From Nitrospirota bacterium (GTDB taxonomy: Bacteria; Nitrospirota; Nitrospiria; Nitrospirales; NS-4): 27,666 nt of DNA. This document shows positions 15,602 to 23,244 of this stretch, piece after piece. The notes beneath the pieces were generated by a model. The model saw only the letters and a list, made by a program, of their open reading frames with translations. It did not search any database and was not told where the DNA came from. The stretch covers positions 1-27,666 of the forward strand of contig VBOF01000055.1 in NCBI GenBank assembly GCA_005877855.1, read 5' to 3'. Positions within the stretch are counted from its first letter, which is position 1, and each line of letters starts with the position of its first letter. Both the position numbers and the translations under genes were made by a program.

Positions 15602-16408
15602 ATGGCCGACGACAACACAGCTTCTTGCGGGGCCCGATCCGTCGAAGACATCCTCGCTCGCGGTTATACCGTCAAAACCTTCGAATACCTCGGGCAGGGC
15701 TGGAACGCTTTTACGGACAATCCCGTCGGGTTTCTCGGGTTCACGCTGGCCTTGACGTTCGCTTCTCAGGTCGTTCCCCTGCTGGCTCCCATCGTCGGCC
15801 AATTGCTCAGCATTGTGATCCAGGTTGTGATGTTCGCCGGGTTGGCTATCGTGACCTGGAAACAGGGCAAGGACGGCAGCACGGTGTTCGCCGATTTCTT
15901 TCCTGATTGGAAGACGACGGCTCAATTGGTCTGGTGTACCGTCGTCGGTCTCCTTCTTATTGTCATCGGGCTCGCTTTCTTGGTCCTTCCAGGCATCTAC
16001 TTGTTAGTGGCCTACATCTTTTCCTACCTGCTGATCGTGGATCGGAGATTGGGGGTCTGGCAGGCGCTTGAAGGCAGCCGCCGGGTCGTGAACAAGCACT
16101 GGTGGGGCGTCTTCGGATTGACGCTGGCGATGCTCCTCCTGATCGGCATCGGCGGAATGATCGGGGTGGGCGTTCTTGGGGTGCCGATCGGCTATGGGCT
16201 TTCGGGGTGGTTCCCGGAGGTGAGCCTGGATCAGCTTCCCCTCGCACTGCCGGCCACTGGTGTGACGATCAACCTGGGCATGGTGATCGGGCTGGTCAGC
16301 GGCATGATGGTGGGCGGAGCCGTCGGGGTGGCGGTCTCCGGGAGCATGCTGGGCGCCGCCTATGCCGACATTTTCGGGTTGGCCGCGTCCTCACAGGCAC
16401 ACTCTTAG
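15602..16408 (+). CDS. Polytopic membrane protein (DUF975/GPDPase-membrane-like)
   Basis: 268 aa from ATG 15602; an adjacent GTG at 15599 is equally possible. Five to six hydrophobic segments are seen, starting after a ~30-residue cytoplasmic N-terminus. The segment FLVLPGIYLLVAYIFSYLLIVDRR followed by WQALEGSRRVVNKHWW is typical of the loosely defined DUF975 / glycerophosphodiester phosphodiesterase membrane-domain families, whose members have no known catalytic activity. The final segments are Gly- and Val-rich. It is 32 bp after the previous gene and may end the hpnH transcript. No function can be assigned. Confidence 0.8.
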   Translation: MADDNTASCGARSVEDILARGYTVKTFEYLGQGWNAFTDNPVGFLGFTLALTFASQVVPLLAPIVGQLLSIVIQVVMFAGLAIVTWKQGKDGSTVFADFFPDWKTTAQLVWCTVVGLLLIVIGLAFLVLPGIYLLVAYIFSYLLIVDRRLGVWQALEGSRRVVNKHWWGVFGLTLAMLLLIGIGGMIGVGVLGVPIGYGLSGWFPEVSLDQLPLALPATGVTINLGMVIGLVSGMMVGGAVGVAVSGSMLGAAYADIFGLAASSQAHS

Positions 16409-16471
16409 CTTACGGGTTATTCCTGTGTTCTACCCCGTTTGGGGCGGGGCAGGTATTGGCGGCTGAATTTA

Positions 16472-16500
16472 TTGACAAAGGTGGACACCTGTGTTAGATA
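16472..16500 (+). promoter_or_regulatory. Candidate promoter of the respiratory operon (ambiguous)
   Basis: -35 TTGACA (16472-16477), 17-nt spacer and TAGATA (16495-16500, 3/6) with TG one base upstream. The element overlaps the GTG start at 16491 used for the next gene, and AAAGGTGG (16477-16484) within it could instead be that gene's ribosome site. If the promoter is real, translation would have to begin later, for example at GTG 16539. Both readings cannot hold. Confidence 0.35.
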
Positions 16501-17114
16501 GGCCGGACTTTAGCAGAGTTGGACAGACTATTTCCAAGGTGCTGAGTACGGGACCGTCGTGGAGTGGCGCGGCGGCTTTTTTCGCTCTGGTTGGACTCAT
16601 CGTTCCATACCCAGCTTGGGCCACCCACGAGATCGATCACCGGTTTATCATCTCAGGCTACGTGCGGGACAAGGAGGGGAAGCCGGTCAGGGACGTTCGG
16701 GTGCAGGTGCGGGACCTGCGCGACCAGAGCGTTGATCCCGTCAACACCTACGCAGATGGAAGCGGATTTTACAAGGTGGTCCTCCACCTGCATAACACCA
16801 ATGCAGGGGATCCCGTCCAAGTCTCGATCAAGGACGAGCGCTCTGGAGTCGATGAGGTCAAAAAGATTCGGGCCGAGTTTAATCCGAACGACCGGCGGAC
16901 CGAACGGGGGGCGACGGTGAGCTTCGGACCGGAGCCGGAGCGATCGTCGGGGGGCGGGCTTGGAGGATTGGTTGGTACGGATGAAGCGTCCTCATACTGG
17001 CTGTACGGAGTGGGAGGAGTCCTGGCCTTGGCAGCGCTCGGTGCAGGGGTTGCCTGGTGCCCTGAAGCCAAGCGTCTTTATTTATGCGAGGGGTGTGCAG
17101 ATAAGAGCAGATAA
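16491..17114 (+). CDS. Exported Ig-like (carboxypeptidase-regulatory-type) protein with C-terminal membrane anchor
   Basis: 207 aa from GTG 16491, with AAAGGTGG 6 nt upstream; GTG 16539 is the alternative. The signal peptide ends around VPYPAWATHE. The middle (~53-145) is a beta-sandwich of the carboxypeptidase-regulatory / transthyretin type: ISGYVRDKEGKPVRDVRVQV, then a DGSGFYKVVL strand pair. A Gly-rich linker follows. A hydrophobic anchor (about residues 166-188) is followed by a short tail with three Cys (WCPEAKRLYLCEGC). With an N-terminal export signal, the tail would face the cytoplasm. It opens the respiratory operon. The role may be scaffolding or assembly of the periplasmic complex, which is inference. 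The Cys tail could bind metal or form a thioester. There is no catalytic motif. Confidence 0.75.
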   Translation: MLDRPDFSRVGQTISKVLSTGPSWSGAAAFFALVGLIVPYPAWATHEIDHRFIISGYVRDKEGKPVRDVRVQVRDLRDQSVDPVNTYADGSGFYKVVLHLHNTNAGDPVQVSIKDERSGVDEVKKIRAEFNPNDRRTERGATVSFGPEPERSSGGGLGGLVGTDEASSYWLYGVGGVLALAALGAGVAWCPEAKRLYLCEGCADKSR

Positions 17115-17135
17115 GAAAGGAGCTTGAGGGCGGTT

Positions 17136-17720
17136 ATGAAGATCAACGGTCTGATGGCGCTGGCAATGATCGGGTGTGTTGGAGTGCTCCTGACGGGGTG
17201 CGAGGCAGAGGAGGGCCCCATCCAGCCCCCTCCGCCTGCTCCTCCAGAGTATGCCGACAAGCACATGCCGGCCGGGTGGTGGGCTGATGAAAAGATCATC
17301 GCCGAGGGCAAAGAGATTTTCGAAGGGGTCAAAAACATCGACGTCAATTGCTCGTCCTGTCACGGCAAGGACGGAAAGCCGGTCAAGGCGGGCGCCAGGG
17401 ACTTCCGCAAGACCGAGCGGATGAAGCTCTACCCAGACAGTGTGTGGTTCTGGCGGATTTCGGAAGGCGTCCCCAACACCAAGATGAAGGCCTGGAAGAG
17501 CAAGCTCCCCGAGGAGGACCGGTGGAAGGCCATGGCCTACGAACGGACGTTCGGACTCAAGGGTATGGGCTACGATGTGGCCAGGCAGGAGTGGGTCCCT
17601 CTGGCTGAACTCGGGAAACCCGCGCCCGCGGCAGGGGCGACCCCGGTGGCCGGCGATGGCAAGGCTCCGGCAGCGGCACCTGCCAAAGATGGCGCCAAGA
17701 AGGGTAAGGGTGGGAAATAA
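17136..17720 (+). CDS. Lipoprotein monoheme cytochrome c
   Basis: 194 aa from ATG 17136, with GAGGG 4 nt upstream; a TTG at 17124 is too close to the AAAGGAG at 17116-17122. The N-terminus has a lipobox LLTGC, which predicts a lipid-anchored periplasmic protein. After a Pro-rich linker comes one heme c site CSSCH (C72, C75, H76). Downstream Met residues in the KMKAW context could supply the distal ligand. The last ~35 residues are Ala, Pro, Gly and Lys-rich and look unstructured. It is placed between the Ig-like protein and the first bd-like protein, 7 bp before the latter. It likely carries electrons to or from the membrane complex. Confidence 0.9.
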   Translation: MKINGLMALAMIGCVGVLLTGCEAEEGPIQPPPPAPPEYADKHMPAGWWADEKIIAEGKEIFEGVKNIDVNCSSCHGKDGKPVKAGARDFRKTERMKLYPDSVWFWRISEGVPNTKMKAWKSKLPEEDRWKAMAYERTFGLKGMGYDVARQEWVPLAELGKPAPAAGATPVAGDGKAPAAAPAKDGAKKGKGGK

Positions 17721-17727
17721 CAGGTCC

Positions 17728-19482
17728 ATGCGCGGCGTTCTCAAGATTGTCCTGGTCGTAGCGGGGCTCCTGTTCATCGGAACGGCCGTCGCCTACGCCC
17801 AACTGCCTGAGCCCAGGGCACACGAGTTTCCCTATCTGGGAAACCGTGGGGCTGTTTGGGTCGTGGCCCAGCTCCATATCTTGTTTGCGGCGTTCATCCT
17901 GGGAGCGCCGATCTTCGTGGTGGTGAGTGAGATCCTTGGCTGGAAGAACCAGGATGTCCGGTACGAGCGACTGGCCAAGGAGGTCACCAAGGTCACAGTG
18001 ATCCTCTACAGCATGACGGCTCTGACCGGTGGCCTCTTCATTTTCGTGCTGCTGGCCACCTACCCGCAACTGACGGCGTGGCTGATCAATCACTTCTTCG
18101 CCGTCTTCGCCGTGATGTATCCCCTGCTCTTCATCTTCGAGACGATCGTCCTCTATCTCTACTGGTACACCTGGGACGCCTTGCAGGGTCCCAAGAAGCT
18201 CCGGCACATCATGCTCGGCGTGCTCTTGAACATCATCGGGTTGGCGACGCTCATCGTGATCGACGGCCCGACGGCGTTCATGAACACCCCGGCAAAGTTT
18301 GCAGAGGGGGGGATGGACCTCAAGACGTTCATCGAGACCACGGCGACGTTGTGGGACAAGATGAACAACTACAGTTGGTGGCCGCTGAACATCCACCGCA
18401 CGGTCGGCAACGTGGTCTTCGGCGGGTTCATCACCGGCCTGATCGGGGCCTACCTATATTTGGCTGCCAAGAATGACGAGGACCGGGCCTTCTACGATTG
18501 GTTCGGGTTTGTGGGCAATCTGATAGGGGTGGGGGCGCTGTTGGCCCTGCCGTTCGCCGGCTACCTGCTGGCTTATGAGCTGTGCGACTACGATGCTTCC
18601 ATCTGTCCCTACATGATGGCCGACCAGTTGTCCATGTTCTTTGAGATGCAGGGGGCGATGGTCGGGCTGATCTTCCTCGGGAGCAACTACTACATCTGGC
18701 TGAGCATGAAGCGGATCGAAGGGCTGGAACAGATTCGGATGAAGACCACTACCCTGGTCCTCATGGCGAGCATCCCCCTCGTGTTCATGCTGATCTGGAC
18801 GAAGTTTCCGATCCCGGACAAGTTCGCCTTCATTTTACCGGCTTGCTGGGTCGCGCTGTTCGTGATTGCCGGCCGATTCCTCAAGTGGACCGTCGGGGCG
18901 CAGACCCTGGTCAAGGTGGCGTTCCTGATGGTGATCATCGGCAATGCCATCTGGATGACGCCCCATGCCTTCGTGGCCACCCAGGCGCTGGCACCCGATG
19001 ACGGCTCGCTCAGCTTGCCGCATGGGGAGCTCAGCCTGGGCTTTGTGACGATATCGTGGGGCGATTTGGCGCTGATGCCGGCCAAGAATGCCGCGGCGTT
19101 CACGTTGGTCTTCGTCACCGTCGTGAACTACATCCTCTACAATCGGGCCCTGCGTCAGGGACGGATCACCTGGGGCACGATCGACTTCGCGGCCCAGTTC
19201 GTCCTGGTCTTCCTGGCCTTCAGCGCGATCTGGACGATGACGCTGATGGGCGCCGTGCGCGAGCTGACCCGCAAGTACTTTCACGTCTTCAACCTGCTCT
19301 ATGATTTCACGCCTGAGTCCTACACGCCCACGCTGGCCTATTCCAGTTGGGTGTTCACCGGCGTCACGGTGACCTTCTACATCATCGTCAGCTTCGCGAT
19401 CGTCCTCACGCTTCGCACGGGAAAGGAAAAAGCCCCCGCCGAGGCGGCCAAAGGGGTGCCGGCCGTCGCCGGTGCGGAGTAA
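17728..19482 (+). CDS. Cytochrome bd-like membrane protein, paralog 1
   Basis: 584 aa from ATG 17728, with about 14 membrane helices and a signal-like first helix. The fold resembles cytochrome bd subunit I, but only loosely. His residues shared with the second copy (23245) are H50 in the first core helix (AQLHILFAAFILG), H223 in WWPLNIHR, H413 in WMTPHAF, and H519 near the C-terminus. FxxET (E138) and the block LPFAGY are also shared. H50 and H223 sit where CydA has its heme b595 and b558 His ligands, judging by local pattern. The Q-loop/GRQPW region of CydA was not found, and no cydB is present. Bd-like proteins of this sort are known from Nitrospira genomes and considered candidate oxidases. 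Quinol or cytochrome c as donor is uncertain. Low-complexity Ala/Glu/Lys end. Confidence 0.82.
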   Translation: MRGVLKIVLVVAGLLFIGTAVAYAQLPEPRAHEFPYLGNRGAVWVVAQLHILFAAFILGAPIFVVVSEILGWKNQDVRYERLAKEVTKVTVILYSMTALTGGLFIFVLLATYPQLTAWLINHFFAVFAVMYPLLFIFETIVLYLYWYTWDALQGPKKLRHIMLGVLLNIIGLATLIVIDGPTAFMNTPAKFAEGGMDLKTFIETTATLWDKMNNYSWWPLNIHRTVGNVVFGGFITGLIGAYLYLAAKNDEDRAFYDWFGFVGNLIGVGALLALPFAGYLLAYELCDYDASICPYMMADQLSMFFEMQGAMVGLIFLGSNYYIWLSMKRIEGLEQIRMKTTTLVLMASIPLVFMLIWTKFPIPDKFAFILPACWVALFVIAGRFLKWTVGAQTLVKVAFLMVIIGNAIWMTPHAFVATQALAPDDGSLSLPHGELSLGFVTISWGDLALMPAKNAAAFTLVFVTVVNYILYNRALRQGRITWGTIDFAAQFVLVFLAFSAIWTMTLMGAVRELTRKYFHVFNLLYDFTPESYTPTLAYSSWVFTGVTVTFYIIVSFAIVLTLRTGKEKAPAEAAKGVPAVAGAE

Positions 19483-19493
19483 GGGAATCCACC

Positions 19494-20330
19494 GTGGAGG
19501 CGCAACGAAGTTTCATCGGAGTGGTTGTCAAAAGAGGGTTCCAGGGCATCGTGGCGGCCGTGGTGATGTGGCTGGCGTCCCGGTATCTCTTCCACTTTCC
19601 CCCAGTGTTTCAGGTCATGTTTGTTCTCTATGCTCTCCTCGGGACCGGCGTCTTTATCTTGCTGGACGCGCCGTCCCTCTCTCCCGTCAGCGGTATCAAG
19701 GCGATAGCCTTGCTGGTGGGATTTTACGTGGTGGTCTCGCTGGTCTTCATTGCCGGCGCCAGCGCGCTCCCGCAGTACGATCCCATGGTCGAAAAAGGAA
19801 AGATCGAGAAGATTGTCAAGCCCAAGTTGGCGGCGACCGAAAAAGGCAAAATTGAGGAGTTGCTGAAACGCACGAAAGAACTCGATGCCGAGAGCCAAGC
19901 CATCCTCAAACGGCTGGAAACGTTGGGGGGCGAGAAGGCGAAGAGGATCGAAGCCTCAATCGGCGGTGGGGCGTCCGCTGGCGCCGCACCGAGGGCAGGT
20001 GGCGGGAACCTGGTCGCGCTCGGAAAGGAGCAGTACGAGCTTCAGGAGTGTTACAACTGCCACAAGATCGGCGGGAAAGGGTCGGTCAAGAAGCGGGGGC
20101 CGGTGCTGGACAACATCGGCAACCTCATGAAGACCGAAGAGATGAAGGAAAAACTCCTGAACCCCCGGGCGTGGATGGCCGAAGGCTTCGAGAAGGAGTA
20201 CAACAAGAAATTGATGCCCGACAAGTACAAGGAGCTCATGTCGGACCAGGAGATCGACGCGCTCGTGGCGTATCTGTCGACGTTGAAGGACGCGTCGGTC
20301 CAGACACCCAAACCCGTCAAGAAGTTGTAG
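19494..20330 (+). CDS. Membrane-anchored monoheme cytochrome c with coiled-coil linker
   Basis: 278 aa from GTG 19494. AAGGG (19481-19485) sits 8 nt upstream and overlaps the stop of the previous gene, so translation is probably coupled. About three N-terminal membrane helices (~8-95) are followed by a charged helical stretch rich in Lys and Glu (~100-160), which could be a coiled coil spanning the periplasm. The C-terminal cytochrome c domain has one heme site CYNCH (C186, C189, H190), with a likely Met ligand in KLMPDKY. Three helices plus a long stalk are unusual for a cytochrome c. It lies directly before the Rieske gene, so it could replace cytochrome c1. That role is inference. Confidence 0.88.
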   Translation: MEAQRSFIGVVVKRGFQGIVAAVVMWLASRYLFHFPPVFQVMFVLYALLGTGVFILLDAPSLSPVSGIKAIALLVGFYVVVSLVFIAGASALPQYDPMVEKGKIEKIVKPKLAATEKGKIEELLKRTKELDAESQAILKRLETLGGEKAKRIEASIGGGASAGAAPRAGGGNLVALGKEQYELQECYNCHKIGGKGSVKKRGPVLDNIGNLMKTEEMKEKLLNPRAWMAEGFEKEYNKKLMPDKYKELMSDQEIDALVAYLSTLKDASVQTPKPVKKL

Positions 20331-20348
20331 GCGCCGGGGTCGCCCTCC

Positions 20349-21284
20349 ATGGGCAGCGTGCAACCCAAGATCAAATCCAAGGTCCGGTGCGTAGACGGGG
20401 AGGTCGGCGAGGTCGCCCACGTCATCGCCGATCCGCTCTCACTAGACGTGAGCCACATCGTCGTGCGCGCGAACGGGACCGAGCGACAAGTCCCGGTTAG
20501 CGCGATAGGCGCAGTCCGCGACGACGCGGTCCAACTCACCTGCAATGTCGCCCAATTCAGCGGCTTTCCCGAGCTCGAGCGCGAGGATTATGTCTCCTCG
20601 AAAGAGGTCGAGATCCCGCACTTGGAAGACCGGATCCGGGTGGAGCCCGGGGAAGTCCTCGTGCCGCTCCCCGTTCTTGAGAAAAACTGCGCGCGGCGGT
20701 CGTTCTTCGCCGGCTTCATCAAGGTCATCGGGGCGCTGATCGGCCTGCCCCTCGTCTGGCCCGTCCTCCGGTTCATCATGAAGCCCATGTACGTCCCGTA
20801 CGACAACCACTGGATCAAAATCGGCAACATCAGCAAGATCAAAACGGACGATGTGGGCGTGCAGTACATCTTCAAGAAGTCCTTCAAGGACTCGGTGCTC
20901 GAGCGGGAAGAGGACAAGAATCATTGGCTGGTCAAAGCGTCTCCAGAGACGCTCAAGAAGATCTACCGGCACGGCGACATCACGTTTTACGACGAAAAGG
21001 GCGCGGTCGTCTGGGTCAACAACCAGACGGTCCCCTACGTCGCCTTCTCCGGCAAGTGCCCCCACCTCGGGTGCGGCTACAAGTGGCGGTCCCATAAAAC
21101 GCGGGGCCAGGTCTTTCTGTGCCCTTGCCACCTCAGCATTTACGATGCCACAGGGATGGTCCTGGACGGGCCGGCCCCCCGCTCTCTCGACGTGCTTCCG
21201 ATCAAGGTCGCCGCCTCCGGGGACATCGAAATCATCGACGTCGAATACAAGGCGGGCAAGAAGGAGCAGGTTCGGATCGCATAG
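20349..21284 (+). CDS. Rieske iron-sulfur protein with N-terminal PRC-barrel-like domain
   Basis: 311 aa from ATG 20349. The C-terminal Rieske domain has both cluster motifs, CPHLGC (C237, H239, C242) and CPCHLS (C258, C260, H261). It supplies two Cys and two His ligands plus the disulfide pair (C242, C260), as in bc1/b6f proteins. It should oxidise quinol with the neighbouring cytochrome b. A hydrophobic segment (~115-145) anchors the protein. Unusually, residues ~8-75 precede this anchor and resemble a PRC barrel (VRCVDGEVGEVAHVIADP...SHIVVRANG), a cytoplasmic small beta-barrel. A typical Rieske subunit has only a short N-terminal tail (total ~180-200 aa). It abuts cytochrome b (no gap). 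The fusion appears real because the frame is continuous. Confidence 0.92.
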   Translation: MGSVQPKIKSKVRCVDGEVGEVAHVIADPLSLDVSHIVVRANGTERQVPVSAIGAVRDDAVQLTCNVAQFSGFPELEREDYVSSKEVEIPHLEDRIRVEPGEVLVPLPVLEKNCARRSFFAGFIKVIGALIGLPLVWPVLRFIMKPMYVPYDNHWIKIGNISKIKTDDVGVQYIFKKSFKDSVLEREEDKNHWLVKASPETLKKIYRHGDITFYDEKGAVVWVNNQTVPYVAFSGKCPHLGCGYKWRSHKTRGQVFLCPCHLSIYDATGMVLDGPAPRSLDVLPIKVAASGDIEIIDVEYKAGKKEQVRIA

Positions 21285-22370
21285 ATGAACGCGATCTTTC
21301 AGAAGGTGTACGACTTCGTCGACGAGCGGATCGGTCTGAAGACGCTCGAGGCCAAGCTGATGAACGAGCCGATCAAGGGGGGCTCGCGCTGGGCGTATGT
21401 TTTCGGCTCATGCCTGCTCTTCATCTTCATCATGCAGGCGATCACGGGCATGCTCCTGATGTTCTACTACATCCCCAGCGCCGACCATGCTTACGCCAGC
21501 ACCCAGTTCATCATCCACGAGGTGGACTACGGGTGGTTCATCTTGAGCTATCACTTCTGGGGCTCGTCGGCGATGGTCGTCATGGTCTTCGCGCACATGT
21601 CCCAGGTGTTTTTGTGGGGGGCCTACAAGAAACCCCGGGAAATGATCTGGCTGGTCGGGCTGGTCCTGTTTGTGATCGTGATGGCCTTCGGCTTTACCGG
21701 CTACCTCCTGCCGTGGGATCAACGGGCCTACTGGGCCACGACGGTCGGCGTCGAGATTATGGACAAGACGCCCATCGTGGGCGATTTCCTGGCCCGGTTC
21801 TTAAAGGGCGGGCCCACGCCGGGGCAGATGACCTTGAGCCGGTTCTTCGTCATCCACGTCATGATCCTGCCGGCGGCCCTGATGGGCCTGGCGGGCCTCC
21901 ACCTCTTCTTCTTCCGCTCGGCCGGACCGGCCGGACCGTTCCGCGGGACAACGGAGGAGTTGAAGGCCAAGACCGATTTCTTCTTCCCGCGCCAGGTGTG
22001 GAAAGACATCGTCGCGATGGCGGCGGTCTTCATGATCATCTGTACCTTGGCCTTCATCGAACCGGTGCAGTTGCTCGAACAGGCGACGCCGGATCCCGGG
22101 GAGTACCATCCCGAACCGGAATGGTATTTCCTGTTCCTGTTCCAGATGCTGCGCTGGAAGATCTTCTCCGGCGAATTCGGCCAGTTCCTGGGGGCGATCG
22201 CGATTCCAGGCCTGTTCCTGCTGCTGTTGGCCGCGCTCCCGTTCATTGACCGGAGCCCGGAGCGCAACATCTTCAAGCGGCCCATCGCGCTCCTGTCCTG
22301 GACCGTCGTCATGATCGGGATCGTGGTCCTGACCGTCTCCGCGATCCTGAACCGTGAATTCTTGGACTGA
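21285..22370 (+). CDS. Fused cytochrome b (b6 plus subunit IV type)
   Basis: 361 aa; ATG directly follows the Rieske stop. Two heme b pairs are seen: H90 and H104 in the second helix, and H191 and H206 in the fourth. The second pair is spaced by 14 residues, as in cytochrome b6, not 13 as in mitochondrial-type cytochrome b. The Qo-site motif PEWY is at 278-281. About seven membrane helices (four before, three after the linker) match b6 plus subunit IV joined in one chain. This is the quinol:cytochrome c oxidoreductase core. It partners with the preceding Rieske protein and a cytochrome c of this operon. The b6-like form is known in several non-proteobacterial phyla. Confidence 0.96.
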   Translation: MNAIFQKVYDFVDERIGLKTLEAKLMNEPIKGGSRWAYVFGSCLLFIFIMQAITGMLLMFYYIPSADHAYASTQFIIHEVDYGWFILSYHFWGSSAMVVMVFAHMSQVFLWGAYKKPREMIWLVGLVLFVIVMAFGFTGYLLPWDQRAYWATTVGVEIMDKTPIVGDFLARFLKGGPTPGQMTLSRFFVIHVMILPAALMGLAGLHLFFFRSAGPAGPFRGTTEELKAKTDFFFPRQVWKDIVAMAAVFMIICTLAFIEPVQLLEQATPDPGEYHPEPEWYFLFLFQMLRWKIFSGEFGQFLGAIAIPGLFLLLLAALPFIDRSPERNIFKRPIALLSWTVVMIGIVVLTVSAILNREFLD

Positions 22371-22384
22371 AGAGAGCCAGGGGC

Positions 22385-23230
22385 ATGGCCCATCCCGTTG
22401 AAAACCTCTCCTCCATCAAGCTGGCTTGGGCCGTGGCCTGGTCGGCTTTCTGGACTGGGTTTCCGTTCAAACTGATTGTCGCCCTTCTCCTGCTCGCGGG
22501 GCAGGTGCATCCGTGGGAAGGCGCGGGGCTCGTCACGCTGCTCGTGGTGTCGATCCCGATCGACATCTGGGCGGTGGGGCTGACGGCCAGGACCGTCTTC
22601 CTGGAGCGGCTGAGCATGGAAATCCGAGGACCGGTAGGGGTGAGCTTGTGGTGGCAGGGGGCGGTGCTGGGCGCTCTCGTGTTGGGCGGGGCCTATTACG
22701 CGGTCGGCACCACCGTGGCCGTCGGCCAGAAGGTCGCGGCGGCTATCATCGCCCTGATCAAGAAATTCTACCCGGCGCTTCCGATTGCCGAGCAGATCAC
22801 GCTCGAGTTGCTCCTCTGGACCATTCCCACGGCGATCGTCCTGCTGGTGTTTGTTTTGCTTTGGCTGCACCTCTTCGGATGGCGCGTGAAACGGGTCGTC
22901 GTCGCCTCGGGCCAGACCAGTTCTGCCAGTTTCGTGGAGCGCGTCCGTCAGTGGGATTACGCGCGCGTGCCGGCTGATCCGACACTGGTGCTGGTCTCGT
23001 TCGCTGGGGTCATCGTGACGCTCACGGTCGTGTTCTGGGTCCTGCTGCCGGTCACGACGCCGACGCCCCACCCGGATTATCCGCTCCAGCAGGTCCAGAA
23101 GGCCTCAAAGCCGGTCAAGCCGGAAGAGCTCATCAACAAGACCGAAGCGACCCTGAAGAAGGCGGAGGCCGTGCTGGCGGCCCTTGAGAAGGAAAAGAGC
23201 AGGGAAACGACAAAGGGCAAAAGCAAATAA
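22385..23230 (+). CDS. Membrane protein of unknown function with Lys/Glu coiled-coil tail
   Basis: 281 aa from ATG 22385 with AGGGG just upstream and 14 bp after cytochrome b. Four hydrophobic segments are seen: two near 27-75, one near 88-110 and one near 140-165, and another at about 203-222. The last ~50 residues (EELINKTEATLKKAEAVLAALEKEK) form a charged helix. There are no Cys, heme or metal motifs. Position between cytochrome b and the second bd-like protein suggests an accessory or assembly subunit. I do not recognise a family. Confidence 0.78.
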   Translation: MAHPVENLSSIKLAWAVAWSAFWTGFPFKLIVALLLLAGQVHPWEGAGLVTLLVVSIPIDIWAVGLTARTVFLERLSMEIRGPVGVSLWWQGAVLGALVLGGAYYAVGTTVAVGQKVAAAIIALIKKFYPALPIAEQITLELLLWTIPTAIVLLVFVLLWLHLFGWRVKRVVVASGQTSSASFVERVRQWDYARVPADPTLVLVSFAGVIVTLTVVFWVLLPVTTPTPHPDYPLQQVQKASKPVKPEELINKTEATLKKAEAVLAALEKEKSRETTKGKSK

Positions 23231-23244
23231 AAGGAGAGATCGCC

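Noticed and set aside
21728..23071. 447-codon minus-strand frame opposite cytochrome b and the next gene
   Set aside because: It spans two well-supported plus-strand genes and has Arg/His/Asp-rich low-quality composition, so it is a shadow frame.
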